Positions 43,646 through 54,600 of a stretch of 64,000 nt of DNA are shown here, piece by piece. Made by a program: the position numbers and the translations under genes. Location of the stretch: contig NC_057012.1 of assembly GCF_000002595.2 (NCBI RefSeq), forward strand, positions 4,325,613-4,389,612, in the 5' to 3' direction. The DNA comes from Chlamydomonas reinhardtii (Eukaryota; Chlorophyta; Chlorophyceae; Chlamydomonadales; Chlamydomonadaceae). The notes below the pieces were generated by a model that saw only the letters and a program-made list of their open reading frames with translations, ran no database searches and was not told the DNA's origin. The stretch's first letter is position 1; each line of letters starts with the position of its first letter.

Positions 43646-44937
43646 AGTTGCTGAACCTGCATCAGTCGTGTCGGAGCCTTTTGGGCCGGGCATTGGGCAG
43701 CAAGGAATCATGCGGGGCAGGATCAGTTTGGAGGTTTACAGCCTTTGCGCACATCGTCGCTTCATGGCAGAGAGCTTGACTCTGCTTGTGTGCACGGCCC
43801 TTAGAAAGAACAGGAGGCCAGGTGATCCTTGATCACCACTCTGGCCGGGGCTGGCAGCCTCCTCCATCTCCTTCCAAAACGCGCTCACATCAACACGCCC
43901 ACCTCCACACACACGTGCACGCCTCTGTACAAACGATGAACTCCCACTAACACCTCGTTTCCTTGCCCGCCGCGCAGTATCGCGCTTTGGGGCATCCGAG
44001 AGAGAAAGAGGGTGCGACACAGAGTGCAGCAGTACCCCCGGAGTGCCGCTACGGTACGTAGGGGCCCGGCCCACCAGCCAGGCCCACTCTAGCGCTGGAA
44101 CACCCAAAGGGGCTACTTGCGCCAATCGGCGCTCTAGGGTTGAATGGTTGGAATCGCCAGGACGGGAGGGAATCAATGCCGTCCGGCGCATCTACAGCTC
44201 AGAAAATACACTAGAGTTCGTGTTCAAGTAGGCTCCATCTCACAGCACCTCACTGAGACGTACCGCGCTCACGCGCTTCCCTCCAGCCCAGCCCTGCCTG
44301 CTGCGGCCTCTGTTGCCCAACCCCACCACAGGAGGGCAACAGGCTGAAGCCGCAGCAACGAGCTAGAGTGGAGTGCAGGACCCCCCCATTAGCCCCCGAG
44401 ATTTCCACAACCAATACACACACCAATCAATGCTCGAAGTCTGACACACAGTCGACCAGTGTGGTCATTTGCAGAAGCCCACATGCTTCAATGTTTGTTG
44501 TGACACACGCGCGAGGGGGTCAGGGGGTCAGGGCCTTCCTCCCTCGCGGCCTTCCTTCACGGCAGGACCTCCTTAACATGTCCTGTCATCAGTCGTACAT
44601 CTCTGCAGACTGCTCATGGCTCTTGCAATGCATCCACCCACCCAACCCAACCTTCACATGGCCTTGCCATTGATAATACTCGTCACACGTTAATGTCCAA
44701 GCGTCCCACTGTGTCAAGCTAACCTCGCGGGGAGCGCGTGCCCCCCGTTCGTCCTCTGTCTGGTCGTCATGTCTTCTTTGTCCGTGTGCTGAGGTGCGTC
44801 CCACGCACGGCATGCATACGCATCCGCCGGTGGCAACGCGGACTGACTGGCACCAGGCAGCGCCGGCGCCGGCGCGGTTGCGCAGCAACTGCTGCTGCCA
44901 CGGCCGCAGCTCCCGTGCATCCTCGCGATCGCGCCGC
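43646..44937. other. Convergent 3' region before ECM2
   Basis: About 1.3 kb with no exon-like frame. It lies downstream of both the small plus-strand gene and ECM2. No close TGTAA was found for ECM2. Confidence 0.45.
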
Positions 44938-47900
44938 TCACTGCGGCATGCCTCCGTACGCGTGGGGGTCGGTGGAGGTGGTGCCGTACTGCGTGAGGTA
45001 GGGCGAGGCGATGACGTTGGCGGGCACGATGTGCGCGTACTTGCGCGCCCAGGCGAAGTCGTCCATCACCACCACCTTGGTCATCTGCATGAGGGGGCGA
45101 CGGGGCGCGGGGGCAGCAGCGATGGCGTGAGCGGTCTGTAAGTTTTGGTACGGTACGCCGGGCCGGGATCTTTTGCATCTTGCTGCTGGCAGGCTCCCCC
45201 GACTCGCCCAGTTACGCACCCACATCCTCCCACCACTTCCCCTCCGCCCGCCTACCCACTACCGGACCCATCGCGCCCCGCCATCAGCCCCCAACCCAGC
45301 CCCAAAGCCCCTTCCCGTCCCCTCCCGTCCCCTCCCCTTCCCGTCCCATTCCCCTTCCCGCCCCCTCCTCTCCAGTCCACACTGCCACGCACCCGGCCTC
45401 GCCGCATCCACAGTATGCCGAACAGCGCCAGGCCTATGAGCACCAGGCCGCCCAGGATGATGCCGATGATGGCGCCCACCGCGTCCGCGCCACACAGCAC
45501 GCCCAGCACGGGGTTGTCGCACTTCTTGGGGGCGCTGGGGATGTACGACACCACGCCCGGCCGCTCAATGTAGAGCTGTGTGGGTGCGGAGATGGGGGTG
45601 GGAAGGGGAGGAGCAATGTGCCAGAAGTTGGAAAGGGCAGGGGCTTGGGGGGAAGTGTGTTTACAGCTGTGATTCCTCTCCTCGCTTTGCCTATCTGCCT
45701 CCCTCTACCGGAACCTGCACACTCCCCTCGCAGCTCTCCCGCAGCCCAAGCGGCCCCGCGCCTGTCCCCACCAACGCGCCCACCCCTCCCCTCCCCTCTT
45801 CCCGCCCCCCTAGCCTGAGCGCCCCCCACCACAACCCGCCCAACAGAACCAAAACAGCCCCCTTCCTCCCAACCCACCTTGGACACGGGCAGCCCCACCG
45901 CCAGCGCCAGGTCGTTGCTGAGGCGCGTGTCCAGCACGTACAGGATGGGGCGCGCGCTGCCGTCCGGGTTGCGCAACACAATGTCCACACTGCTGACCTG
46001 GCTCACGTTGCCGGGCGCCGGGTTGGCCACCTGCGGTGCGTGTGAAGGAGGCAGGGATGGTGAGGAAGGTAAGGCAAGATATGGCAAGACGTACACCAGT
46101 GCGGGTCAGAACGATACGTTTGAGGCCCGAGCCCTTTCCTTTGCAGTACCCCCGCAGCCATGCCAGCCACACCAACGAGTCCTCGCAGCGCAACGCAGCC
46201 CCTGATCGCCCCCGACATTGCGCACAGCAGCGCACCTGCCAGTTGAGCAGGTTGATCTGCTTCTGGAAGATGGACAGTATGAACTGCGCGTTGTCGGTCT
46301 CGTTGTCCATCAGGAAGCGCACAGCCATGGCCACAGAGTCGGGCGACACCACCGCCTGCGCGCCGCGCCGCACCGCCTGCCGCTCCAGCCCCGCGGCCTC
46401 GTTGGCGCCGCCCTCCAGGCCCCACAGCCGCCGCGAAGCGCCAGCAGAGCCGCCGGCTGGATGCTGCTCGCCCTGCGATTGCGTCGGTTGCTGCTCCTTG
46501 GCAGCGGCGGCGGCCACGGCCTCGGCGGTGGCCTCCGCAAGCGCCGGCGAGCCGCCGGCGGCCTTGACTGTGGCAGCGATTAGGGTGGTGCTGGTGGTAC
46601 CGGTGCCGGCAGTGCTGACGTTGACGATGAGCGGGGTGGTGGAGGTGGGGAAGAAGGGCACGCGGGTCATGGAGGCGGGGGCGCCGGGTTTGACACACTC
46701 GGCTATCACGTAGGAGCAGTTGGGCATGGCCAGCTGTGTGCAAAGCGTGGCCTCAAAGGCAATCTCCAGCGCTTGGTCGCACACCGCCGGCGGCACGTTG
46801 GGCGTGAGGATGTAGACGCTGGTGAGGTAGCGTGCGTAAATGGTGGCGTCCACGTCGGCGACGGGCATGTTGAAATCGTTGGAGACGCCGTTCTCGATGT
46901 TGGCTAGGACGGTGGCATCGACGTAGAGGGGGATGGCGTATCCGATGGTGAGCTGCATGGTTTGGGGCACCTCGTACAGCGTGGCGCCAGGGGCGGGCGG
47001 CGGCGAGGGAGGCGGCGGAGGAGGAGGCGGGCGGATGACGGCCAGGGGCGGGCTGGAGGCGGGAGGCGGCGGAGGCGGGGGCGGGGAGGCGGGAGGAGGC
47101 GGGGGAGGGGGAGGCGGAGAGGCGGAGGCGGGAGGAGGCGGCGGCGGGGGAGGAGGGGGTGAGGGAGGCGGAGAGGGAGGCGGGCTGTAGCCGCCGGGCG
47201 GGGCGGGAGGCAGGGGCGGCGGAGGTGAGGAGATGGGGGGAATGCGGGGGTTGGGTGGATTCCTCGGGTTGGGTGGGTTGCGAGGGTTTGGTGGGAAGCT
47301 GACAGGTGGCGGCGGGGGAGGCAGAGTGGTCCCGGGGGGCAGCGGCGGAGTGGGAGCTGGCGACGGTGGCGACGGAGGTGGCGGAGGCGGGGGCGGGGGC
47401 GACGGCGGTGACGGTGGGGGAGGCGGAGGAGAAGGTGTGGTCGTGCCAGGTGGCAGTTGCGGGTGAGGCGGCGGGTTTGGCGGGGGAGAGGGCGGTGCCG
47501 GGGGTGAAGGCGGCGACGGCGGCGAAGGCGGGTTGGGGCTGGGTGGATCTGGAGAGGGCGGCGGAGGCGACGGTGACGGTGGAAGTGGTGGGGACGGTGG
47601 CGAAGGGGGTGGCGGGGGAGGGGACGGCGGCGTTGGGGGAGGTGCCGGCGGCGGCGGAGGCAGGATGGTGCCTGGCGGCCAGGGCGGCGGCGACGGGGGC
47701 ATTGGAGGAGAAGGCGGCGGCGATGGCGGCAGCGGCGGCGCCGGCGGCGGTGACGGCGGCGGCGGGCTGGGCGGCGGCGGCGGGCTGGGGCTTGGCGGCG
47801 TCGGCGGCGGAGAGGGGTTGGTGTTGGGCGGCGGCGAGGGCGGGAACGGGCTCGGCGGCGGCCGAGGTGGCCGCGGCGGCGGCGAGGGTGGCGCCGTGGG

Positions 47901-49181
47901 AGAGTTTGGCGGCGGGATGGGTGAGGGCGGTGAGGGCGGGAAGGGGGGCGAGGGCGGGAAGGGCGGCGGGCTGGGGTTGGGCGTGATGCAGTTGCTGAAC
48001 CCGCTGCAGTCCACGTCAATGAAGGTGTTGCCGGCGGCGGCGCAGATGGTCATGTCCAGGGAGGTGTAGGCCAGCTGCGCCGGCGAGGTGCACTTGGGGC
48101 ACCACGTCACGAACAGGCAGATGGAGGTGCGGTACTCGTAGGTGCAGGTGGTGAGGATGCGCTGAGAGAGTTGCGGTGCCGGCGGGCACTGCGCCGCGGC
48201 GGGCGGCGGCGCCAGCGCTGTCAGGGCCAGAAGGGCCAGCAGCAGCAGGCGCCGCCAGGCGCCGCCCAGGCTCGAGAGCCCGCTGGCGAGACCGCCCAGG
48301 CGGGCGGCGCTGGCGCCTCCTCCTCCTCGGCTGCGGCTGGTGGTGCTGCTGTTGTGGAGGCGAGCGTTGCAGGACCGTGCGGCGCCAGTGTTGGTGGCAG
48401 CCGCCGCGTCGTGTCCTGCTGCTGCGTGGTTGCTGCAGCGGCAAGTGCCAGAGGCGTCTGCGGTGGTGGCGCAGGTGCCGCGGCTGCCGTTGCAGCGTCC
48501 GGTGTTTTGGCAAGCTGGTCGCTCGCCTGCTGTTCCTATCAGTGCTGTTGCTGCTTCTTGCGCTGGGCAGGAGGACGTAGCGGCGGCTTCGCTGCATGAC
48601 GGCGCAGCTGCCATACCGAGGACTGAGCCGCTGTGTGGCCGCCCGGTCATGAGTGCGGCTTGGGCGGCCGCCCTCCCATGCCCCGGCGCCGGCTGTGATA
48701 GCCCGTGTGCCTGCCCTGCCGAGCACGCTCGGCTGCAGGCCGCCTGTTGTTCCCGGGGACTGCCTGTCCCCGACCGCCAGGCTGTGAGGCCCAGCCCGCT
48801 GCTGCTGTTGCTGGCAGCCGTGTGCGCAGCCCCAGCTTCGCAATGGCAAAGCGACTGCCGGCGGTGGGGCGCCGGCGCTGATGTGGAGGCCCCGGCTTCG
48901 CTTGTCGTGGCCTCGGAATGCGAGGCTCGCCGCCCCAGGTGGTGGTGCTGCTGGCAGGCGGACGAGGTGGTGGGCTCGTCGCCTGCCGGTGGTGTCAAAG
49001 CCCGTTGCGCGGCGTAATAGTTAAGGCCTTCAGTCACGCGACCGCCGCTGTGCGGTTGTGCGTCACCGCAGGCGGCGTGGTGGCCCATCTGCGACTCGCT
49101 GATGCCCAGGTGCGAGGTACTAGGTTGGCTACGGCGGGCGACCAGCGCCGTCATGGACGACGGCCCGACGCACAGCGCCAT
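44938..49181 (-). CDS. Ser-Pro rod protein with C-terminal membrane span (ECM2)
   Basis: Four exons: 49181-46236 (2.9 kb), 46030-45878, 45575-45393 and 45084-44938, giving 1142 residues. The order matches ECM1: about 305 Ser/Ala/His/Gln-rich residues; a signal-like segment (about 306-329, [20 protein letters not shown]); a Cys-rich module with TTCTYEYRTSICLFVTWCPK; a long PPPSPP rod (about 403-730); a globular region; an exon with NPDGSARPILYVLDTR; then KKCDNPVLGVLCGADAVGAI leading into a membrane helix (about 1062-1084) and MRRGR; and a tail of about 55 residues with MDDFAWARKYAHIVP. A type I-like, cell-surface rod protein attached to the plasma membrane is inferred. It has far fewer introns than ECM1. 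The first in-frame ATG (49181) lies far upstream of the signal-like segment, as in ECM1. Confidence 0.82.
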
Positions 49182-50520
49182 CCTGAAGGGTTATTAAGCG
49201 CTGGGCCTGGCTGCGCAGGCCCGCGCGCGAACCGGGATCCTGTGCTGCAGCGCTTTTGTGTCTGCTGTAACTAAGCGCGTCTGCGAGACTCAGCTTCCTG
49301 CGGCAGGCGACATGGTTTGGAACCGACCACAGTCAGCAGCGCGCCGCCTGGAACCAGGAAGCCTAAGCGTACTGGTAAGACAAGGCGCGTGGTCATTGCT
49401 TTTACGGCTTGCCCAGGGAAATGTTGCGCGGTCGCGAAAGTCAACGTTTGGCGAGCAACACCATTCTGGCACTCTGACTACAACCTTGCTCGCGGCAAGC
49501 TCCCGGTCCAGTCTAAAGCATGACAGTCTAAAATTGCTAGTCGCGCCTGCCCCACCTGTGTTCGCGAGCCTGCGCGTAAAGCTGGGCGATGACCTGTGCG
49601 ACCGGCGCCCGCTGCTTCAGTAACAAGAGGGGTGGAGATGCGCTCAATATGTGGCAAAGCCTTAGCTAGAGCTGTTGAAATGAGCAGCTCAAGCCAGGAG
49701 CGGCGACGGTGCCGAGGTGGTGGTTGCGCGATGTCCGCCGGGCCCTCGAATGCTCACGGCAAGGCATCAACCCCAGCAATTCTCACCAAATATGCTCCAA
49801 GAATAGCACCGCGCGAGTTTCCGCTAGTGGGTTTGCTCTTCTTGCGACCAGCCCAGTTGCGAATTGCAAGTAGTGCTGGAATGCCCAGTAAGCTTGCGTG
49901 TATTTGTGTTTGAGACAGACTGTAAGCAAGTCTGTAAAAATATGTATGTCGGCTGGGGCGTACGCTTGCGCAAGCCCAAGCTCGACGGGGTTGTTGCTGC
50001 GACCGGCCCGCCGTACCGCCGCAACCGGGTTGGAGGTTGGACCTGTATGCCTGCCTAGGCTCATCATCATTCAAAGCTGTCACAAAGTACAACTCAAGAG
50101 GCGAGGTGGCCAGGGTAGGTCACGCTTGCTGCCATTCGGCATCCCCAGCAGACCGTGTTCGCTCGTGGGTTGCTGCGGCTTCGCGTCAATGACAATTGTA
50201 TGCGTTTGTAGAGTTGCATGTGCAGGCTAGATGAAGCGCACGCAGCATACCGGATACTCAAGGGGCTTATGTGGTGGGCACCAACAGGCACCAACCGCCA
50301 CGGCGGCACCAGGAGGAGGGTAGGAAATCCGAAAAGTTGCCGGTGGCCTCTGGTTGTAAGGGTGAGCCGGGTACCCTGCCGAGCCAAATTTGGCTGCGTG
50401 CGCGGGGGTTTGAAGCTGCCTGGGGCGGGTCGCCGCGGCAGTCCAGATGCCTGCGCCGGGGGATGGCAGATGCCTGCGCGACCCCGCGCCATCAGCACGG
50501 ATGCCTGCGCGAGGCATTGC

Positions 50521-50790
50521 GGGGGACATGGCAGGAACAAGCGTGTGTGCGGCGAGCTGGCAATGAATGGGATACTGATACTGCGTGCGCACTCGGACAG
50601 CACCTTGAACGGTGTGTGACTGCGGGAAAGAGGAGAGCGCGGGGGACATGGCAGGAACAAGCGTGTGTGCGGCGAGCTGGCAATGAATGGGATACTGATA
50701 CTGCGTGCGCACTCGGACAGCACCTTGAACGGTGTGTGACTGCGGGAAAGAGGAGAGCGCGGGGGACTTGGCAGGCACAAGCGTGTGTGA
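50521..50790. repeat. 120-base tandem repeat, 2.25 copies
   Basis: The units starting at 50521 and 50641 are identical over all 120 bases by eye. A third unit starts at 50761, differs at a few bases, and stops after 30. The perfect identity implies a recent duplication. Confidence 0.95.
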
Positions 50791-50960
50791 CCTTCCCCGT
50801 ATGACATGGCTGGTCAACTGGCTGGCCCACAGTCATTCAACCACAGCTGACGGGCTTCAGGCTAGTACGCGGTCGGTACGCTACGTTTCTGGGGTGGGGA
50901 AACCCCGCCAGTTAAATTGCGGGGGCAAGGTAGCTAAGATCCCAGTGCGGGCTGCCGCTG

Positions 50961-51120
50961 CCAGCCAAGATGCCTGGGCACGGCAGCTCAGATGCCTGGG
51001 CGGACCGCCTCCGCCAGCCAAGATGCCTGGGCACGGCAGCTCAGATGCCTGGGCGGACCGCCTCCGCCAGCCAAGATGCCTGGGCACGGCAGCTCAGATG
51101 CCTGGGCGGACTGCCTCCGC
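50961..51120. repeat. 53-base tandem array
   Basis: Three units starting at 50961, 51014 and 51067, each with two AGATGCCTGGGC motifs 22 bases apart. The array decays into single motif copies to 51260. Confidence 0.93.
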
Positions 51121-51603
51121 CAGTCAAGATGCGTAGGCACGGCAACCAAGATGCCTGCGCAGGGCTACCCCAACACCCTCAGATGCGCGTGCACGGGGGT
51201 CAAGATGCCTATGGAACTTAGCTGCCAGACCAGACCCACCCCGCCAGATGCCTGCGCTAGGCAACTTTCCTACCCTCCTCACCAGGAAGGGTTGTTTATT
51301 GCCACCTTCACTACAGGGGCATTTTGACATGCGCTGTGTGCCCCTGTGTACTGAACAAGGGGCAAACAGCCTGCATGGGACGACGGGAGGGCGAGAGCGG
51401 GGAGAGGGCATGCATGAAGGCACAAGCCGACATGGCGACACTACCAGGGTAGTAGACCAGGTGTGGCCGCTTGTCTTGGCGTGCAGCTGCGTGCAGTATG
51501 GTTTCGTGTGATAGCCTTGTCAGCATATAACCGTTGCGTACAAATACGCCCAACCCAAACTCAGTGAACGGCAAAGAAACTTCTACTTCCTTCCGCAAAC
51601 AAA

Positions 51604-54600
51604 ATGCCATGTTCTCGCGCGCTCCCATCATTTTGTTGTAAACAAGGAAAGACGCTATTCCAACGAAGCTACAAAACTCTGCATGGCGAGCGCGCAGCGA
51701 TAGGGCGACTTTGGCGATGCCGCCTGCCAGCTTGCAACGCGCTACGCAAGGAGGATGCGCAGGCGAGTACTGTAACTACTCATTCACGTACAAGCAAAGA
51801 ACTACGTCAAGCGACTGAAATCATTTACTTGCTCACGTTTGACACCCCAACACCTGCAGTCGCCAGCGAGGACTACCAGCGTGGCGACTTGTCAGCCCGC
51901 CCCATCTGACGGCGCCCCCGCCGCGCCCCCGCCGCTGCCCTCCAACGACTATCTGCAATCTCTGGAGCCCGCCGCCGCCTCCCCCGCCAGCACGGCGGCC
52001 CGGGATGCGCAGGATGTGGGGCGTCTGGTGGGCGTGTGCGTGGCGGTGGGCGGCTTGGCGCTAGCAACAGAGCTGAACAAGGAGTGGATTGGCTCACACC
52101 AGGTGGGACAGCGGAGAAGGGTGTACTTGGGGAGGGGAGGATGGTGGAGGGAAGAAGGGAGGAAGGGAAGGGGGCAGGGTTGAAGGAGGGGAAGGGAGGG
52201 AAGAAGGGGGGAAGGAAGGAGGGTGGGTGGTGAGTGGGGCTCGCTGTGGGCGATGGCCAGGTTGACTTGCACGAAGGCGTGTGAACTGGACGGCCAGGTA
52301 GGAGTGTTCTTTGCACACGCAGCAAGAAACAGCCTGTACGTTACCCGCGTCAGATCGCAAGCACACACGTACACATTCCCAATGTCTGCACAACCACCTC
52401 ACTCCCCCGCTCCCGCTTCCCGATTGAATCAGGAGCTGGCCATGACAGCTGTGTTCGTGGCGGGCTACGCCGGCATCATCGTGGAGGAGGGTCTGGGGCT
52501 GAGCAAGGCGGCGGTGGCTCTCATTCTGGCGGCGGGGCTGTGGAGCATCCGGGCCACTGCAGCGGGACTGGAGGTGGGGCGGAGGGGAAAGGAGAGGGAA
52601 GGCGGCGGAAGGAGAACGGGAGGGCAGGAGGAGATGAAGGGGCATTTGCAGGAGGCGGAGGAGGAACGTGTTGTGATCCAGTCACACGGCGTGTGGCTTT
52701 GTGCCTGTGTGGTTCTTTGTACCGCATGAACCCCATCACCAACCCGCTGACATTCTACACCCCCCCCCCCACCGCCAAGGCCCCAACCCCCACACACACC
52801 AACTACTGCCCCCCTCAGGCTCTGGACCTGGAGATGGCCTCGGCGCTGGGTGAGGTGTCGGCGGTCATCTTCTTCCTGCTGGGCGCCATGACGGTGGTGG
52901 AGGTGGTGGACAGCCACCAGGGATTCAAGGTGGGGAGGGAGGGAGCCAAACTGCCAACCCCCACGAAACTAAGACACAGAATCAGGGGAAGGGGGGTAGG
53001 AATGGCTTGGGAGGGATTGGGAGGGAGGCAGGTTTGCAGGGAGGGTTGTCTGTGCGCCGATTGAGGGAGGGAGGGTGCGGCAGGGGTGAGGGAAAAGGAT
53101 GCAGAAGGGGGAGGAGCATGGGCACATGGGGCGGGTTGTCCTCGCCTGCAGTTGGGGATGATGCAGTACTGTATACATACAGTCAGCGGGGGGTTGTTGC
53201 AGCGGCACACGTGGCAGGGAGGTGTGCAGTGTGTCGCGCTCCCGCCTGGAGGCGCATTCACGCCTCGCACGCCTTCGTCACCTCCCGCCCCGCCCAACGC
53301 CTGTCGACACCCCCCCTCCTACTCCTCCCGCGCCCGCTCCTCCTGCTCCTCCCGCTCCCGCTCGTGCTCGTCCAGGTGATCACACAGTCGCTGCGCCCCG
53401 CCAGCCGCACGCAGCTGCTGCTGGCGGTGGTGGGCGTCACATTCGTCATGAGCAGCGTGTTGGACAACCTCACCACCACCATTGTAATGGTGGCATTGCT
53501 GAACAAGCTCTGCCCCGAGCCGGGTGCGTTTTGAGGGGGGGGAGATTTAGATACCAGCCCAAACGAAACAGGACCGAATGCAAAAGAGCGACGAGGCCGG
53601 TGACGTTTCCCCCGGGAGAGAGGGAGGCCTCAAGGGGGCGCCTGCACTCGCGCACTGTAAACAGCAACACTCATTTCGGGGTGTAGGGCGAGACGTGCGT
53701 GTCCCTTTGATCCTCCTTGTGCTCCCAGACACGCGGCGGTTCTTGGGCGCGGCAGTGGTGGTGGCGGCAAACGCGGGCGGAGCGTGGACGCCCATCGGTG
53801 AGTGTGCGTTTGTGTCGTGTGCCTTGTGTCTTGTGTGTTGTGTCCGCCTGTGTTAACGTGTCTTCCACTCGCTCATGAGCTTTCACCGCATTTCTGCCCT
53901 GGGTGCGCCCCGCTCCCGCCCCCGGGTCCACCCATGCACCACACGCTGCAGGCGACGTGACCACCACCATGCTGTGGATCCACGGCCAGATCAGCACCGC
54001 CGCCACCATGCGGGACCTGGTGCTGCCCTCGGCGCTGTCCGTGGCGGTGCCGGTGGCGGCGTGGGCGCTCACGGCGCCAGAGATCACCAGCAAGGTGAGG
54101 AGTGCAGGGATGGGGGTCGTAAATACCAGCCCAAACTAAACCAAACCAAGCTACGGTAAAACGAGCAGAGCACAGGCAGAGGCGCTAGCTGCAAGCGATA
54201 ATACGTATGGGGGCTGAAGGGTGGTAAATGTGCTGTGGGGAGGGCCGGGATAAGTGGATGATGGGAATACATGCAGCGCGCCCGGTACCTGAGGGCGGTG
54301 TGCCAAGTGCGAGCGGCGTCACTGCAGTGCGGTGCTGTTTGTGAGCCAGAGGCGACTTCGTGCTGTGCGGGCGGGCGGGCGCCGAATCCCGCATGTTGTC
54401 TTGATTGGCCTTGCTCACACTCCATCGTGTGCTGTGCCTGCGCAGGAGCCGCTGCTGCTGTCTTCCTCGCCCTCATCCGCCCCAGCCGCTTCCTCCTCGG
54501 GGCAGAACGCCGAGGCTGCTGCGGCAGGGCCAGGCCAGGGCTCCTCCGGATCCGGATCTGGGTCTGGATCCGTACCTGAGTCCGGATCCGGGTCCGGATC

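Larger units (their letters stand above)
49182..51603. other. Divergent region between ECM2 and the NhaD-like gene, with tandem repeats
   Basis: About 2.4 kb holding both promoters. No exon chain was found. The left 1.2 kb shows nothing clear. The right part carries a perfect 120-base duplication, a 53-base tandem array and about fourteen scattered GATGCCTG-like motifs. Confidence 0.6.

Noticed and set aside
46904-48069. Gly-rich and Arg-rich open frames over the ECM2 rod
   Set aside because: They are shadow frames of the Ser-Pro repeats; only the minus frame continues into conserved modules on both sides.
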